A DNA stretch of 64,000 nucleotides from Moringa oleifera (GCA_021397835.1 JAJFZO010000394.1:248001-312000), one strand, 5' to 3'; counted from the first letter of the stretch, positions 1-11,556 are shown. The notes: a model not told the origin generated them from the letters alone. Program-made: numbers and translations.

Positions 1-3000
1 AACACATATGTAGGTTTATTTAAACTAGATTATTTATCTTCATAACATAAATTGAAAACCTCTTTTGTAATCAACTATGTTATTTACTACTTATATTAGA
101 ACACTTAAACAATTACGGATTTAAAGTTCTAAATAGTAACCTATTATTTTGATGATTAAACAAAGGGCCCTTTTTGTTGCAATCAACCAAAATAATATTT
201 TCAATAAGCATAGAAGATAAATAAACAATGAAGAAATAAAGAACAAATAAAATCAGTTAGATCTCACAATTCTGAAGAATCAAACCCTTGATTATCCTTT
301 GACTGGAAGAGATGTTTAGCAATCCATGAAAAGAAAAAGATCTACGAAAAGAAGAAAGTAAATAATAAACTCTGGATGTTCCTTTGAAGGAACTACCTCC
401 CCTTTATATAATAATCCTTAAACATGATAACCTATTTTAACTAGGACTCTTAAAGATAAAGATAAAGATAAAATTCTACAATTGCTTTTTAAATAAAAGA
501 TAAAGTCTTCGTTCGGTGAAATTCCAATGTTATTGGGAGTCTCAGCGCCTTATCCAAAGACATCTTCTAGTTCATCCACATCTCTTAGGAATCCAACTTT
601 ATATCTTCAAATAATGAATTTGAGTCCATCTTAGTTGATTTCCTCAATCCACCCTATTAAATATAAAACATAGTCAAAATCCAAGATTTAATCATTTATA
701 ACCAATAAAATACGAGAAAATATAATAATATATATGATTATTATGCATTCTATCAGAGAGTCTAAGTCTTTTATAATAGTTTTTATAAACTCTCATTGAG
801 AGTTATAATAAATGAATAGTCATTAGTTAATTTGCATAGCCCTAACTCATCTAAACAACTATGGTTAAAAATTTCATCATCACCCTCACCATTGATCCCA
901 ACAGGCTACCAATAGTTAACTTAAATATTTAGCCTTAATAGTAAACTAAAAAATGTGATTAGGACCTAGGTTAAGTGATGAATTTAGTCAATTGAGTATT
1001 AATTATTTCAAAAGAAATATTAATTTGAATTTTGTCAAATTCGGCATAACTATGGATATTTTTTATTGCTACTACTTCGGATTAAATTTATATAGCTAGC
1101 TATCTCAGTAATTTCTAGTCAAAACATTTGTTTATGTGAATGATTATATTTTTATATGGCAGAATCTGCTAGTATAAGTAAATAAGATTTAAGTAATGAT
1201 ATAACAATTATAAATTTATTGGATTTTAGGTGGTTAACTATAATTCATCCTAATTATTGGAAATAAAATAGCGACATGTGTTAGTTAAAGGTAAAAGAAA
1301 TTATTCTTTATCTTAAGTGGAATCCCAATGTGTCCAATGAGTCAAATTTTACTTAATTTTCTAACCATATGATAATAAATAAACAGTTTAAGTATGAAAC
1401 AATTATAGCCATTGTTATTGCAGTTTCCCCTAGAGATCACGCAAAGATTAAATGCTTATAGCCATCCTCATAGGGTGTATAATGTTACATTCTTTCTGTG
1501 ATAAAATTGATAGCTCTACTGTTGCATTTTCCAAGTAAATGACGTTATTACCCATTATAAAATTAAAAACGGTAATTTAAGAAGCATATATGGCTTTCAT
1601 AGAAATTATCTGAGTTTTTAATACTTATATTATATATTGTGGATTCGCATATAAATGAAATGTAAATTTAACTTAATTTATGAAGAAGATAAGATTTATT
1701 ACCATGGAGATGTACTATGAAAAGTTAGATTCCATTGACTTGAAAATGTTTAGAAATAGATTTGAAATATAGGCAACTTGGATACTTCTTCCCACGTGTT
1801 AAAATAAAATTTTCTATAAAATAAATTATATAACAATCTTGAAGGAGAAAAGAAGAATAAGATTTTAAGCAATGTTAAAGGAAAAAGAAATAAAAACCTT
1901 GTGAGAATATGAAAAGGCTCATCAGAGGAATCAAGAGGCCAAGTTTTAGCTTTGATAGCTTGGATGGTTAGCTCAATGCATGCAACTTCCCCACTGTACA
2001 GTACCCAAAATGATTCTTTAAAATTCCTTTGTGGCTCTAGAAAAAATATCAATGTATATTCCCTCACCTTGAATTTATTTACTTTTTTTTCTAAATGAAT
2101 TAATGAGGGATATTTATTGGCAATTAGAATTACAAGCAAACTTTCTATTGGAAAGATCAACGATTCTTTTAGAACTTACTTGTACTATCTATGGTTTTGG
2201 GTTTGAGTCTTACATATGGCTTCATTTGATGTTTTCAAAATTTGTTAAGAGGTCTAAATAATTGGAAGTTTTTAGAATTTTGTTTTATAATGGATGAGAA
2301 ATTTGCAAAAGCAGAAAAAACTATCTTTCGATGATTGATAAATACTTTGATACTCAAATCACCATAATGTTTTGATAAAGTCCATTAATAGAAAAGAGTT
2401 TTAGATTATCTTACTTTTGGCTCAGTTTGAAAAAGATTACTTGTGCTAATTTTTTTCTTTTTACCTTTGAATATCGTGGTAGGCATGAGGATGAGGATCT
2501 TTATCATATTGGCCTAGATCTTACAATTCGAGTAGTTTAGTAAATCTGATATCTTTTCTATTTTTGAAGCATTTTGGATGTATGCTTTGTGTCCTTAATA
2601 TCATTGATCCTCCCATGTTATTATGATAACCAATAAACAAGCTCTTTTGTTAATGGGCCTTCCATGGTCTCCTCTTGGTCTTTTAAAGTAGACTTTGATT
2701 GTTTGATGGTTCTAATCTTTAGGGTAGGACAAACTATACTTAACAGTTAAATTTTTTTATTCAAGTTATGTCAATTTTGGTGATGTAAAACCATATGTGA
2801 GTATATCAAAATTGTTAATTATTCATATACTATTATTCAATTTATTATTTTTTGTATATCTAAATTTAATTAGTAATACGAGATAAAAATCAAAATTTAA
2901 TTAATGATACGAAATAAATATTAAGGTTTTATGTAACTTTTACTCATTTAAATACGCATATACACATGTCTAATTTGCTGTGATGGTGATGTCACATATC

Positions 3001-3913
3001 TCATGTAGGAAACACCACTTGTGACTCAACCTAACCTATCTCATCAATTTAGTCCCAAGATTAAGTCCAATCAAGCATCTATTAGAGTCTTGAAAGTGCT
3101 TAACAAACTTTTTAATTAGGGCAAGTGACATTAGTAATGTAAGAATGGGATATTAATTCATAAACACATAGTTAGTAGCTAGAGTTTATTGTATTAGTTA
3201 CAGCATTCAACTATGTTAACTAAATTGAAATGAATAGTGTTTAACTTTTAATTTATATTTTGACATGTATTTAATATCACTTGATTTTCATGATATAGTT
3301 AACATAAATATTTACTTACTTAGATCATGCAACACTTGTGTGGTTTATAATATCTCTAAATGTAGGATAAAATAATTACCTTAGAACAGTTAACTTTTGA
3401 CTCGTCAACTTATTAAAATTGAGATAATTATTCAAGAAATGGTTTTTTCAATTTGGCATGTAAGTTTTTCTTGCATTACCTTTTTCAATCCACTTTTAGT
3501 TTCACTTTAAAAACCCATCCGAGGGTTAACTTTATGTAGTTAACTCCTAAATAGTCCCTTATTGGGATTGTTCATAAAGAGATGTTATCATTACAGTAAA
3601 CAAGATTATACAAACAAATAGTTCATTTAAATTTTGCACTTCTCTTGTTCTCCGAGTGCGTATGTATGTCATATCAACAGTCTATTTCACACACTTAAAG
3701 AGCCATGGGGAGGTTCCATCAAAATTTTTATGAACTAGTTGCTTGCATGAACTTGTTCGGTGAAAAGCCGATTTGAGAATGGGATAGAAGCCATATTTGT
3801 TCATCTTATCAATCTCATCATCTTAAAAAAAAAAAAAAAAGACTAATGTGTGACTTATGTCAATAATCTATTAAGAATGGGATCATTAGTTGTTTGATCT
3901 GACTTGTTAACAG
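1..3913. other. AT-rich intergenic DNA, no recognisable gene
   Basis: This stretch is AT-rich and full of stop codons in all frames. The longest open frame (136 codons, minus strand, 1750-2160) has no motif I recognise and is probably chance. A short near-tandem duplication of about 36 bp lies near 2858-2925, and a run of A lies at about 3825-3840. There is no rDNA-like or repeat-unit sequence here, so the rDNA-derived block begins further right. The last few hundred bases may belong to the 5' part of the CACTA relic that starts at 3914, but no terminal CACTA motif was found. Confidence 0.6.
378..412 (-). promoter_or_regulatory. TATA-like box with adjacent palindrome, possible LTR promoter remnant
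   Basis: On the minus strand a TATA-type motif (TATATAAAGG, 401-410) is followed within about 10 bases by a palindrome with 7-bp arms (378-393). The sequence downstream on that strand is T-rich and C/T-rich, as in the transcribed leader of some plant LTR retrotransposons. No primer-binding site, polypurine tract or LTR end was identified, so this could equally be chance in AT-rich DNA. Confidence 0.2.
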
Positions 3914-6900
3914 ATGGAAATTCCTAAGAATCATTATTGGATGTATAATTGAAGAACTTTGACGAATGATTTATCACTAAAATTTATGTTAAAGGGTTGA
4001 AGAATTTATATCAGTTGCCTGTCAGTTGCCTATGTTCTAAGCAAATCGGTTGATCAAGTGTCCTTATGCGAAATGCAAATGTCTGTGCTTTTACAAGCTA
4101 GATACAGTAAGGCTACATCTATATAGCAAAGGATTTCAACTTGACTATTACCATTGGCATAATCATAGTGAGGCTCCTATTTCATCCATTGTAAATCATT
4201 ATGAACCTACTTTAGTCTATAAGGATATCAATAGTATGAAAGAATGGTCATGGATGCTACGGGGCCATCCTTTGTTTTGAGTGTCAAACAAGAGTTGTCA
4301 AATTCAGAGTCAACAAAATTCTATGATATGTGTTAACTACTACCTAGTCGCCCTTGTAGGATGGATGTTAGAGTCACTCAATCTTTTTAGTTTCTGTGTG
4401 ATTGAAGAGTATCAAGTCTGATTATAATGTAATTATTGCGTGCATCGATAAATTAATCACCCTATTTAAAAAAGTGTTACCAACGAGTAATACGATGCCC
4501 GATAATTTTTATTAGACTAAAAAATTGATCTCTCAACTTGGATATGGTTACAAGAAAATTTATTATTGTCTTGCTGGTTACATGTCATATTATGGTGACA
4601 ATGCTACAAACCAAGAATGTAGTTTTTGTGGTTAGGGTCGTTTTTGAAATCGACGAAGAGTAAATAATCGAAGCAAGTATGTGTTGAAGAAATAAATGTG
4701 ATATTTACCAATAGTTCCATGGTTGCAAAAATTATAAGGGGTTAGAATGATGGGCCAACACGAATATACGTTGGAACTCATATTGAAAGGACTAAAGTAA
4801 TCAGAACATAATCCTAATTGCACATTCCTTGGCTCTGATGCAAACTCTGAGTTTTTACTTGAAACATGGTATAATATGTTAATTTGATTGTCATTGACAG
4901 TTTCACCTAATGGACCACCCATATAGATGAAATAGAAGGAATTTAATCAATGGTCGAACTAAACAAGGTGAACCACCAAAGAGACTCTCTAATGCAAAAC
5001 CGAACACCTAGCTTTGGAAAGTTACACAATTTCACTAAATGCAGCATCTTTTAGGATTTACCATACTGGCATGATTTATTGAACCCTTATAATATAGATG
5101 TCATGCATACCAAAGCCAATGTTTTCAAGAATGTTTTTCATACTGTGATGGACGTTAATGGAAAAACTAAGGACAATTTCAAGGCAGGATTTGATCTACC
5201 TTTATATTGTCATCGGAATGACTTGCATCTTGAAGATAGAGGTAATGGAAGCTTCATAAAACTGAAAGCTCAGTATACACTAGATATGGACCAAAAGTAG
5301 GTTATATGCGAGTGGATAAAAGAGTTGAAACTTCCTCACGGATATGCATCTAACTTGGGCAGATGTGTTGACATTCGAACATGCACATTGCAACATATGA
5401 AAAGCCATGATTGTCACGTGGTGATGGAGAGGTTATTACTAATTGCATTTAGTTGCTTACCTCTAAGCTATCACTAAATTGAGTTTATTCTTTTGAGATT
5501 CATGTTGTCAAAAATTAGAAGACAATAAGTTAGACATGATGGATAATAATATTGTTGTAATTTTGTGTAAGTTGGAGAAGATATTTTCTCTTATATTTTT
5601 TGATGTCAGGGGATACTTGCCTGTGCACTTAGTGTATGAAGTGCGAGTTGGAGGACTAGTACAATACATATGGATGTATCCGTTTGAGAGATATGAATTG
5701 TTTTATTGAAATTTTATTTGCATTTAAATGGATTTAACTTAAGTGATTATTCGAATGCTTATGAAAATGTTATTTTACAAAGCTCATGTGGAAGGTTCCA
5801 TCTGTGAAGCTTATATGTTGGAAGAGACATCATCTTTTTGTTCTCACTACTTTGAGGCACATGTCCAAGCTAGAAATTGAAGAGCGCCATGAAATATTGA
5901 TGGTGGAAAGCTTTTTGAGCATCCTTAACTATCTATCTTCAATCATACTGGCCAAAGTGATGGGTTATGTAAGTCGCATTATCTCACATAAGAGGAATCT
6001 TTTGAGATAAACAAATATGTGCTTATGAATTGTCCTAAAGTAAACCCTTTGTGCAGTAAGTTCTATTATGTATATTGGTAATGTTTTACATCAATTATAT
6101 TAGACATAATTTCACTCGTATGCTATGTATACTTTGTAGAATATACATTTAGACATTAACCACATCTTTACTGAATCTACGTGAAGTCGATATAACAAAA
6201 CATATACAATCAAACTTTGTTGATTGGTTCAAGGAATACGTAAGTAATTTCAAGGTAATTCTCATTAGAATTATGAAATAATGTAACTTTGAATAGCCTT
6301 TATGTTGACAAAGTTCTGTTTTTGTCGATATGCTATTAGGTGCATAATTCTATCAATGGGGTGAATGATACATTTTGCAGGATTTAGCATGGGACCTATA
6401 AATAAGGTCAACACTTATCCTATTAACTATGTCAATGGTTACTGCTTTTATACTTTAACTTTGGCTAGTAATCAAAGTTCAAACAACACTAGAGCAACTT
6501 TCATAAGTACGGACTTTATGTATCATGGAATCAAAGAAGAAATTGTAAAGATCAAGTATCCTGGTATACTTGTGAAACAATTGACATTATTCAATTGTAG
6601 ATGGTTTGAGCCTTCTAGCAAAGGTATAAGAAATCTGCCCCAAGTATGGGACCATTGATATTAAAACCAATAGGGGATATAAAGGAAAGGATACATTCAT
6701 TTCTTAATGTCAAGCAGAATAAGTATATTTTGCACTATATCCTAATACCACTCCACAAAAGAGAGATAGGAGTGTGGTCATCAAAACTAAAGCAAGAAGT
6801 CGAATTGAATCTCTAGAGGTTCCATTCCAAGATGATATGATGCAATAGTTACATCCTGTCTCTTTTAACGATCAAATTGAAAATAATTTGAGAGATGTCA

Positions 6901-7043
6901 GTGATTAAGGTCAAGTGATTTAAGTTGAAAAGGATTTAGTTCAATTGGTAGATGAAGAAGAAGAAGTAGCATTTGATAGTGAGGAGTTTGATAGTGAAGA
7001 CGAAACTTTTGTGAATGACATTATTGATAGTAACTCATTGTAG
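3914..7043 (+). pseudogene. CACTA (En/Spm) transposon TNP2-type transposase, decayed
   Basis: This is a relic of the large transposase of plant CACTA elements. Recognisable parts in order are the N-terminus (MEIPKNHYWMYN from 3914), a transposase-associated zinc-binding domain with CPYAKC and a YYHWHNH segment (about 4050-4190), and a TNP2 segment ending in a CSFCG knuckle (about 4440-4635). The core follows with NIDVMHTKANVFKNVF (about 5090-5140) and LPHGYASNLGRCVD (about 5330-5375). A DUF4218-like part has VVILCKLEKIF and YPFERYE (about 5550-5700). A DUF4216-like part has YVNGYCFYTL and LFNCRWFEP (about 6420-6615), and an acidic tail ends at a stop at 7041-7043. Frame changes and in-frame stops occur throughout, for example at 5299-5301. 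The piece at about 4632-4922 reads on the opposite strand. Introns probably lie near 5700-5760 and 6055-6140. The gene is non-functional; the family assignment is strong. Confidence 0.9.
4632..4922 (-). pseudogene. Inverted segment of the TNP2 transposase gene
   Basis: Read on the minus strand, this stretch encodes ASEPRNVQLGLCSDYF followed by NMSSNVYSCWPIILTPYN. That is the conserved TNP2 segment normally lying between the CxxC knuckle seen just upstream (about 4620-4635, plus strand) and the PYNIDVMH motif seen just downstream (about 5083-5105, plus strand). The piece is in the right place in the gene but in the wrong orientation, which points to a local inversion of about 0.3 kb. It is part of the decayed gene and would not be translated. 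Confidence 0.8.
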
Positions 7044-7295
7044 AGGATTTTGATTAAATATGTTATAAATTAGATTCACGTCCATTTTCTAATTTTCTCA
7101 CTAAACATAGTTTGTTCATTACACATAGATGCAGAAGGAGGGGAATGTGGTGCTTATGGTGTTAGAGGCAAGGGTAGATGGTCCTAGACATTGGACACAT
7201 ATTTTACTTAGACATGATCACCTTCAGTTAATGCACCATCATTCCCAGCTCATAAAATGTCTTCCTGGGTTGATGCTCCATCACCTCCAGTTCAT
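7044..7295 (+). other. 3' flank of the CACTA relic, up to the rDNA junction
   Basis: AT-rich sequence follows the transposase stop, then an AG acceptor-like site at about 7129 and a G-rich stretch with a Gly-Arg-rich reading (about 7138-7185). That is reminiscent of the start of the second CACTA gene, but it is too decayed to call. The text changes abruptly into 26S rRNA-like sequence at about 7296. No terminal CACTA motif is visible here, so the element is truncated. Confidence 0.45.
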
Positions 7296-7708
7296 TTTAC
7301 CCAACTGATACCCACATCGCGATAGTAATTCAACATTGTGCAAGATAAAACATTGATTCACATAATTGGTCATCACACTTGGTGGAAAAGCAAGTGGCGC
7401 GAAGCTACTACGTGTTAGATCATGATTAAAGGCCTCTAAGTAAGTATCTACGCTAGAAATGATGCATGCGCCTGTTGCTCCATTTTTAACCTGCAATAGG
7501 GGCCTCTCGACCCCCACAAGCACATGTTGTTGGCCAAGCTCGTGTGGTAGAAAAGCCTTATAGGCTGCTTTAAAGTATGATTCATATCGAGTGACGAGTA
7601 GAATCCTTTATGGATGACTTAAATATGCAATGGGGTATTATAAGTGGTTGAGCTGCCTTCCTACCATGATCCACTAAGAAATATCTCTTTGTCTCTCTAA
7701 TTTGTCCT
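7296..7708 (+). pseudogene. 26S rRNA pseudogene, 3'-terminal fragment
   Basis: This matches the last about 400 nt of plant 26S rRNA. It starts in the segment around the TTACCC..CTGAT and GATAGTAATTCAAC motifs (about 7300-7335). It runs through the TTCACATAATTGGTCATC region and the ACTTAAATATGCAATGGGGT segment (about 7617-7637), and ends near 7708. It carries many substitutions relative to conserved rRNA and lacks about 2.9 kb of the 5' part. It is joined on its left to the CACTA transposase relic and on its right to IGS spacer in the normal order. Confidence 0.85.
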
Positions 7709-7925
7709 TTTCGTCCGCACCCCGACAATAATTATCCCTTTATTTTGGACCATCGATTACACGAAGTCTAAACTTGACCATCAAAATAATGACCTTGGCA
7801 AAAAGGGAAAGCCTTATAGGCTTGTAAACAATGAGAATCATAAGGGAAAACACCTGGAAAAATACCTAGTAGGCTTGGAGAACCAAATTTTACTCTAAAA
7901 AAAGTAAAAGTAATTTATCCTTCCT
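7709..7925 (+). other. rDNA spacer immediately downstream of 26S
   Basis: This unique spacer of about 200 bp recurs after each 26S end in the window (about 35422-35640, 47366-47580, 54331-54550). Shared markers are ATTATCCCTTT, then a GACCATCGAT-like segment, then AAGGGAAAACAC and a TAGGCTTGG.GAACCAA segment. A 26S transcription terminator would be expected in this interval, but I cannot point to a defined motif. Confidence 0.7.
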
Positions 7926-9325
7926 CACAATGTCCCTTGGGTACGTGCCTAGCAAGTATGCCACAAGCATAATGTCCAAGGACATAGGAGGCAAGCCATT
8001 ACTATGCCCACTAGGCATGCTAAGGGTCTAAGGCCGAAAGTGTCACAGTGCAAGGCACGCCGGCCAAGCCATTAACGCCTTAAGCGAGCAAACCCCCTAA
8101 TGGTTATGTCTTTTGATCGTATGCCTAACGAGTGCACCACAAGCACTGAAGCCCAGTTTAATGGCATTGCAGGTAAGCCATGGCTGCCCCTTGTAAGCAT
8201 GGCATGGGCATAAGGCCCAGCATGATGTGGCACAAGGCACGCTAGCTACACTAAAAGCACCCCACGCAAGCCAACCGCTCGTCCTTACATCCCGCGATTA
8301 TATGTCTAGCAAGTATGCCATAAGCATTGTGTTGCCTGGCCCAAGGGCACAAGAAGCAAGCCATGGTTGCCTCTAAGAAGCACAACATAAGCACAATGCT
8401 TTGTGTGCTGTAGCACAAGAAGCGCTAGTCTAGTCAAAAGCACCTTACGCGAGCTAGCCCCTCATCATTATGTCCCTCAATTGTGTGCCTGCAAGCATGC
8501 CACAAGGCCACATCGCCTAGTAAAAGAAGACAAGAAACAAGTCACAGAGGCTTGCAACAAGTATAAAATTGGCACAAGGCCCACAATGCTATGATAAAAG
8601 GCGCACCAACCAAGCCAAGAGTGCCTCACATAAGCCAGCCTCTCATTATTATATCCTCGATCATGTGCGTAACGAGCATGCCACGAGCATCTGGTCACCT
8701 AGTCCAAGGGCATGGGAGATACGCCACTGTTGCCTTAAGAAAGCATGGCATGGGTGCAAGGCCTAGCATTTTGTAGCAAAAGGTGCGCTAGCTAAGCGAA
8801 AGCGTGCAACATAAGCGAGCACCTCTCATCACTACGTCCCTTGATTGTGTGCCCAACAAGCATGCTATGTGTGCCACGTTGCCTGGTCTAAGGGCATAAA
8901 AGGCAAGCCATAGTTACCCTTAGTTGGCACAACATAGGTGCAAGGCCTAGCGACTTGTGGTAAAAGTGGCGACAACTAAGCAAAATGCACCCTACGTAAG
9001 CCAGCCCGTCAGCCTCTCATCGTCACTTCCCTCGATTATGTTACGAACGAGTGTGCCATGAAAGTAGGGCACACGAGGAAAGCCACAGATACCCTTAGCA
9101 GGCATAGCATGGTCAAAAGGCTAGGTGCATTATGGCATAAGGTGCCCTAATCAAGCCAAGAGTGCTTCGTGTGAGCTAGCCCCTGGTCGCTACGTCCCTC
9201 AATCGTGTACCCAGCGAGTGTACCATGATCATTATGTTGCCTAGTCTAACGGCATGAAAGCAAGCCATAGTTATCCCCAATGGACACAATATGGGCATAA
9301 GGCCTAACTTAATGTGGCACAAGGC
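7926..9325 (+). repeat. rDNA IGS subrepeat array, 180-bp unit (about 8 copies)
   Basis: Head-to-tail copies of a unit of about 180 bp. Landmarks are GCCAAGCCAAGAG, CCCTCGATCGTGTGCC, a GAGCATGCCA.GAGCA segment, GGTCCAAGGGCATGG, and GGCATGGCATGGGC ahead of AAGGCCTAG. Copies differ by many transitions and small indels. The same unit lies between 26S and 18S at 35.6-36.6 and 47.6-48.8 kb, which identifies it as an IGS subrepeat. Small open frames here arise from the repeat and are not genes. Confidence 0.85.
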
Positions 9326-9411
9326 ATCGATATGCACATCTGATTAAATCAATAACCACTTGGCAAGAGGCCGGTAATGCCTCTGTCATGCTAAGATCCC
9401 ATAAGAGCAAT

Positions 9412-9495
9412 GCCTTTGGCTTTGACTGCTGTAGTTGATGCAGCTAGATTAGGAGTTAATGGAGGATCCAGACTATACTGTACACATAAACTCAA
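9412..9495 (+). other. Short open segment of unknown origin near the left edge of the insert
   Basis: A short open stretch reads MPLALTAVVDAARLGVNGG and ends at a stop soon after. Its amino-acid composition looks protein-like, unlike the surrounding sequence. I do not recognise the family. It lies downstream of the PDF1 pseudogene on the opposite strand and may be a second captured gene scrap or chance. Confidence 0.15.
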
Positions 9496-9624
9496 GCAAT
9501 TCACATGAAACTTCGTATTAATCATCATAACATACTGTAATTAAAGAACACATCAAATTCTAAGTAACATGCACACATCACTATCTAAATATTATTTACA
9601 AAGCTAACAAATATAAAACGCATT

Positions 9625-10825
9625 TTAGTTTTCACTTAATCTAGGGTTGTGGTGACCTCCATTGGCAAGCATGAAGAAACAAGCATGAGCTACTGCAGCT
9701 TTGTTATAAGCAAGTCCGTGACGAAATTATTCCTCACTTGTGTGGATGTGAAAGGGAACCTGTTGTTTACCAAGTAGTTTAGCCACATAGCAGTTCCTTT
9801 TCAGTATAGAGCCCTAAGCCCATCATTATAGCTTTTAGAAAGTGCTTGTAGCATGCTTACCCAAGAACGTTACCCACACCAAATATATTGCCTAATGTTC
9901 CCCACCAGCCCAACAGACTCCATATCAGCACCCTGTGAGTCCTCCAGTAACTACAAATAAACAAGAACATGATGAATTCATTCTACTTAATTCTTGTTTT
10001 AGGATTCACCATTTTTTTTGGTTACTTACTTGCATGTACTAATGATTGGTGGAGTTGGAATAGGGTACAACAAACGTGAAAAGTAACCAGGGTTGCTTGG
10101 GGTTTCTGGATCAATGCTTGGGGTTCTTTGGTCAATACTTTAGGTAAATGGTAGGTTCGTAGCAGTAAAAAAGGTGTCATAGTATCCTCCACCTCTTGAA
10201 GGAAGGTTTGATGGCGTCAAAAGGGTTAGAGTTGATGATGTAGATGGGGTTGGAGTTGACGGTGTGGATGGGGTTGACGGAGTCGATGGGGTCCATAGCT
10301 TTTATATGAATGTGTTTGCAGTGTAGAGGTGTAGCCTCCACTCGACGGAATCCCATCAGAGGGTGGTATTGATGGTGTGCGGGTGCAGCCTCCAGTAGGC
10401 GAAGTCTCATCAGACGATAGTGCTAGGTTATAACCTTCACCATGAGAAGGTGGTGTCCCTCCATAGCTACCTCCTGAAGGCGTTGACGATGAAGTTCCAT
10501 GGGATGGCCTTCCATGTGAACCTGCATTGTACGTCAAAATTAGGCTACATTTCCATGGCCTAAAACATCTCACTTAAAGTATGCCAAAGTTGACGTAAAG
10601 CACGAAAACTCCACAGTTACACATCACCATAAACTATTAGCATGAAACACAAAGGAAAAGAGAGAGAGAGCGAGAAAGACCTCCATGTGGGCTTCCTGGT
10701 GAGTAATAGTTCTTCTGGTCTTCAAAGCCAATAAAAATTACAGGAAGAAGCAGGTTTTGAGAGAGTAACCCAACAAGCATCACCCACACGAACACAATAG
10801 GGTGAATGCTCATTTTTCTTTCCAT
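9625..10825 (-). pseudogene. PDF1: PROTODERMAL FACTOR 1 (PDF1)-like pseudogene with introns
   Basis: PDF1 is a secreted proline-rich protein of the shoot epidermal layer. Exon 1 (10825-10681) gives a signal peptide with SQNLLLPVIF, then FEDQKNYYSPGSPHG. Intron 1 runs 10680-10522 (GT..AG). Exon 2 (10521-10030) carries the Gly/Ser/Pro-rich repeat region with PSHGTSSSTPSGGSYGG and then PSIDPETPSNPGYF. Intron 2 is 10029-9951 (GTAAGT..TTTGTAG). Exon 3 (9950-9625) has CNYWRTHRVLIWSLLGWWG, then LNYLVNNRFPFTSTQVRNNF and FMLANGGHHNP before the stop. Exon 2 needs a frameshift to link its two halves (the first frame stops at 10226-10228). Exon 3 has a frameshift after GNVLG, an in-frame stop after GLRALY and another frameshift near its end. 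Retained introns mean it was copied as DNA, not by reverse transcription. It is not functional. Confidence 0.88.
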
Positions 10826-11059
10826 TTTTTTACTAGTTGAGAAAAATCAGATGAAAAAGATAAAGAAGATCGAGATTGAATTAAAGGCAGCTAAAAAGAA
10901 GAAATAATTAAAAAGTATGTCTCATATGAGGCATGGTTTGTCAACACTTTGCCCTCTAATTTTAGATGAAATGAAGAGACAAAAGAAGAGGAAAAAAGAG
11001 TGGATCATGGAATTTGATATGATCTTATCCAATTAGATAACATGGTGAGTTAAAGAGAT

Positions 11060-11556
11060 ATAAAGGTTTCAGCAAGGTAGCATGGCCAGAACTGGCATGA
11101 AAGGATATTAAAGGCTAGCATTGATCTGCTGAGCTAGCATATCCTCACAGCCTTTAAGGGGTTAGAACTGGCGTGAAGAGCACGGGATGGCCTTCAACAC
11201 CAGTTCTGGTAGAACAGGCATATATATCCTTCATCCCTTGGCCTTTAACGCTAGTTCTCAAAGCACTGGCGTTAGAGGCCCAGTGTTGTTTTCAAAGATT
11301 GAAGGCCTTTAACGTCAGTTGTTGAAGAACTGGCATTAAAGGCTCTAAGGATGGTCTTTTAATGTCAGTTCTTATTTAACTAGCATGAAAGGCAAATCTT
11401 TAACATTCAGTTTGTTGTTAATTGACGTTACAGACCTCATTTTTCATGACAGTTTTGAAAGAACTATCATCAAAAGTGTTAATGAATCTTTTAATGATAG
11501 TTTGTTGAATAACTATTATTAAATAATTGTCACTTATTACAAGTTTTCTAGTAGTG
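11060..11556. repeat. CACTA subterminal repeats and terminal inverted-repeat end
   Basis: Several degenerate copies of a motif around AACTGGCATTAAAGGC and its reverse complement GCCTTTAACG.CAGTTCT alternate here, forming potential hairpins, for example at about 11307-11344. The outer part (about 11440-11530) has a related AT-rich motif, AATGATAGTTTGTTGAATAA. Such arrays are typical transposase-binding subterminal regions of CACTA elements. The outermost 18 bases are the CACTA-type end at 11539-11556. Confidence 0.65.

Larger units (their letters stand above)
9326..11556 (-). mobile_element. CACTA-like element fragment carrying a PDF1 pseudogene (one end missing)
   Basis: This non-rDNA block interrupts the 180-bp array. 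Its right end (11539-11556), read inward on the minus strand, is CACTACTAGAAAACTTGT, a typical CACTA terminal repeat. It is preceded by about 500 bp of repeated, partly palindromic subterminal motifs of the type CTTTAACG.CAGTTCT (about 11080-11460). No matching terminal repeat is visible at the left edge (about 9326), so that end is deleted or unrecognisable and the target duplication cannot be checked. The interior holds a decayed PDF1 gene. Capture of the gene by the transposon is the simplest reading, but it is an inference. Confidence 0.6.

Noticed and set aside
1750..2160. 136-codon minus-strand open frame in AT-rich DNA
   Set aside because: No recognisable domain and a hydrophobic, low-complexity C-terminal part. 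No splice or promoter context was convincing.
7281..7523. 80-codon minus-strand open frame
   Set aside because: It is the antisense of the 26S rRNA fragment; similar frames appear antisense to the other 26S copies.
7926..9325. CRISPR-like or bacterial repeat array
   Set aside because: The whole unit is repeated without unique spacers of constant length, and the context is plant rDNA.
9326..11556. PDF1 as a retrocopy
   Set aside because: Two introns with proper GT..AG borders are retained and there is no poly-A tail, so the copy was made at DNA level.
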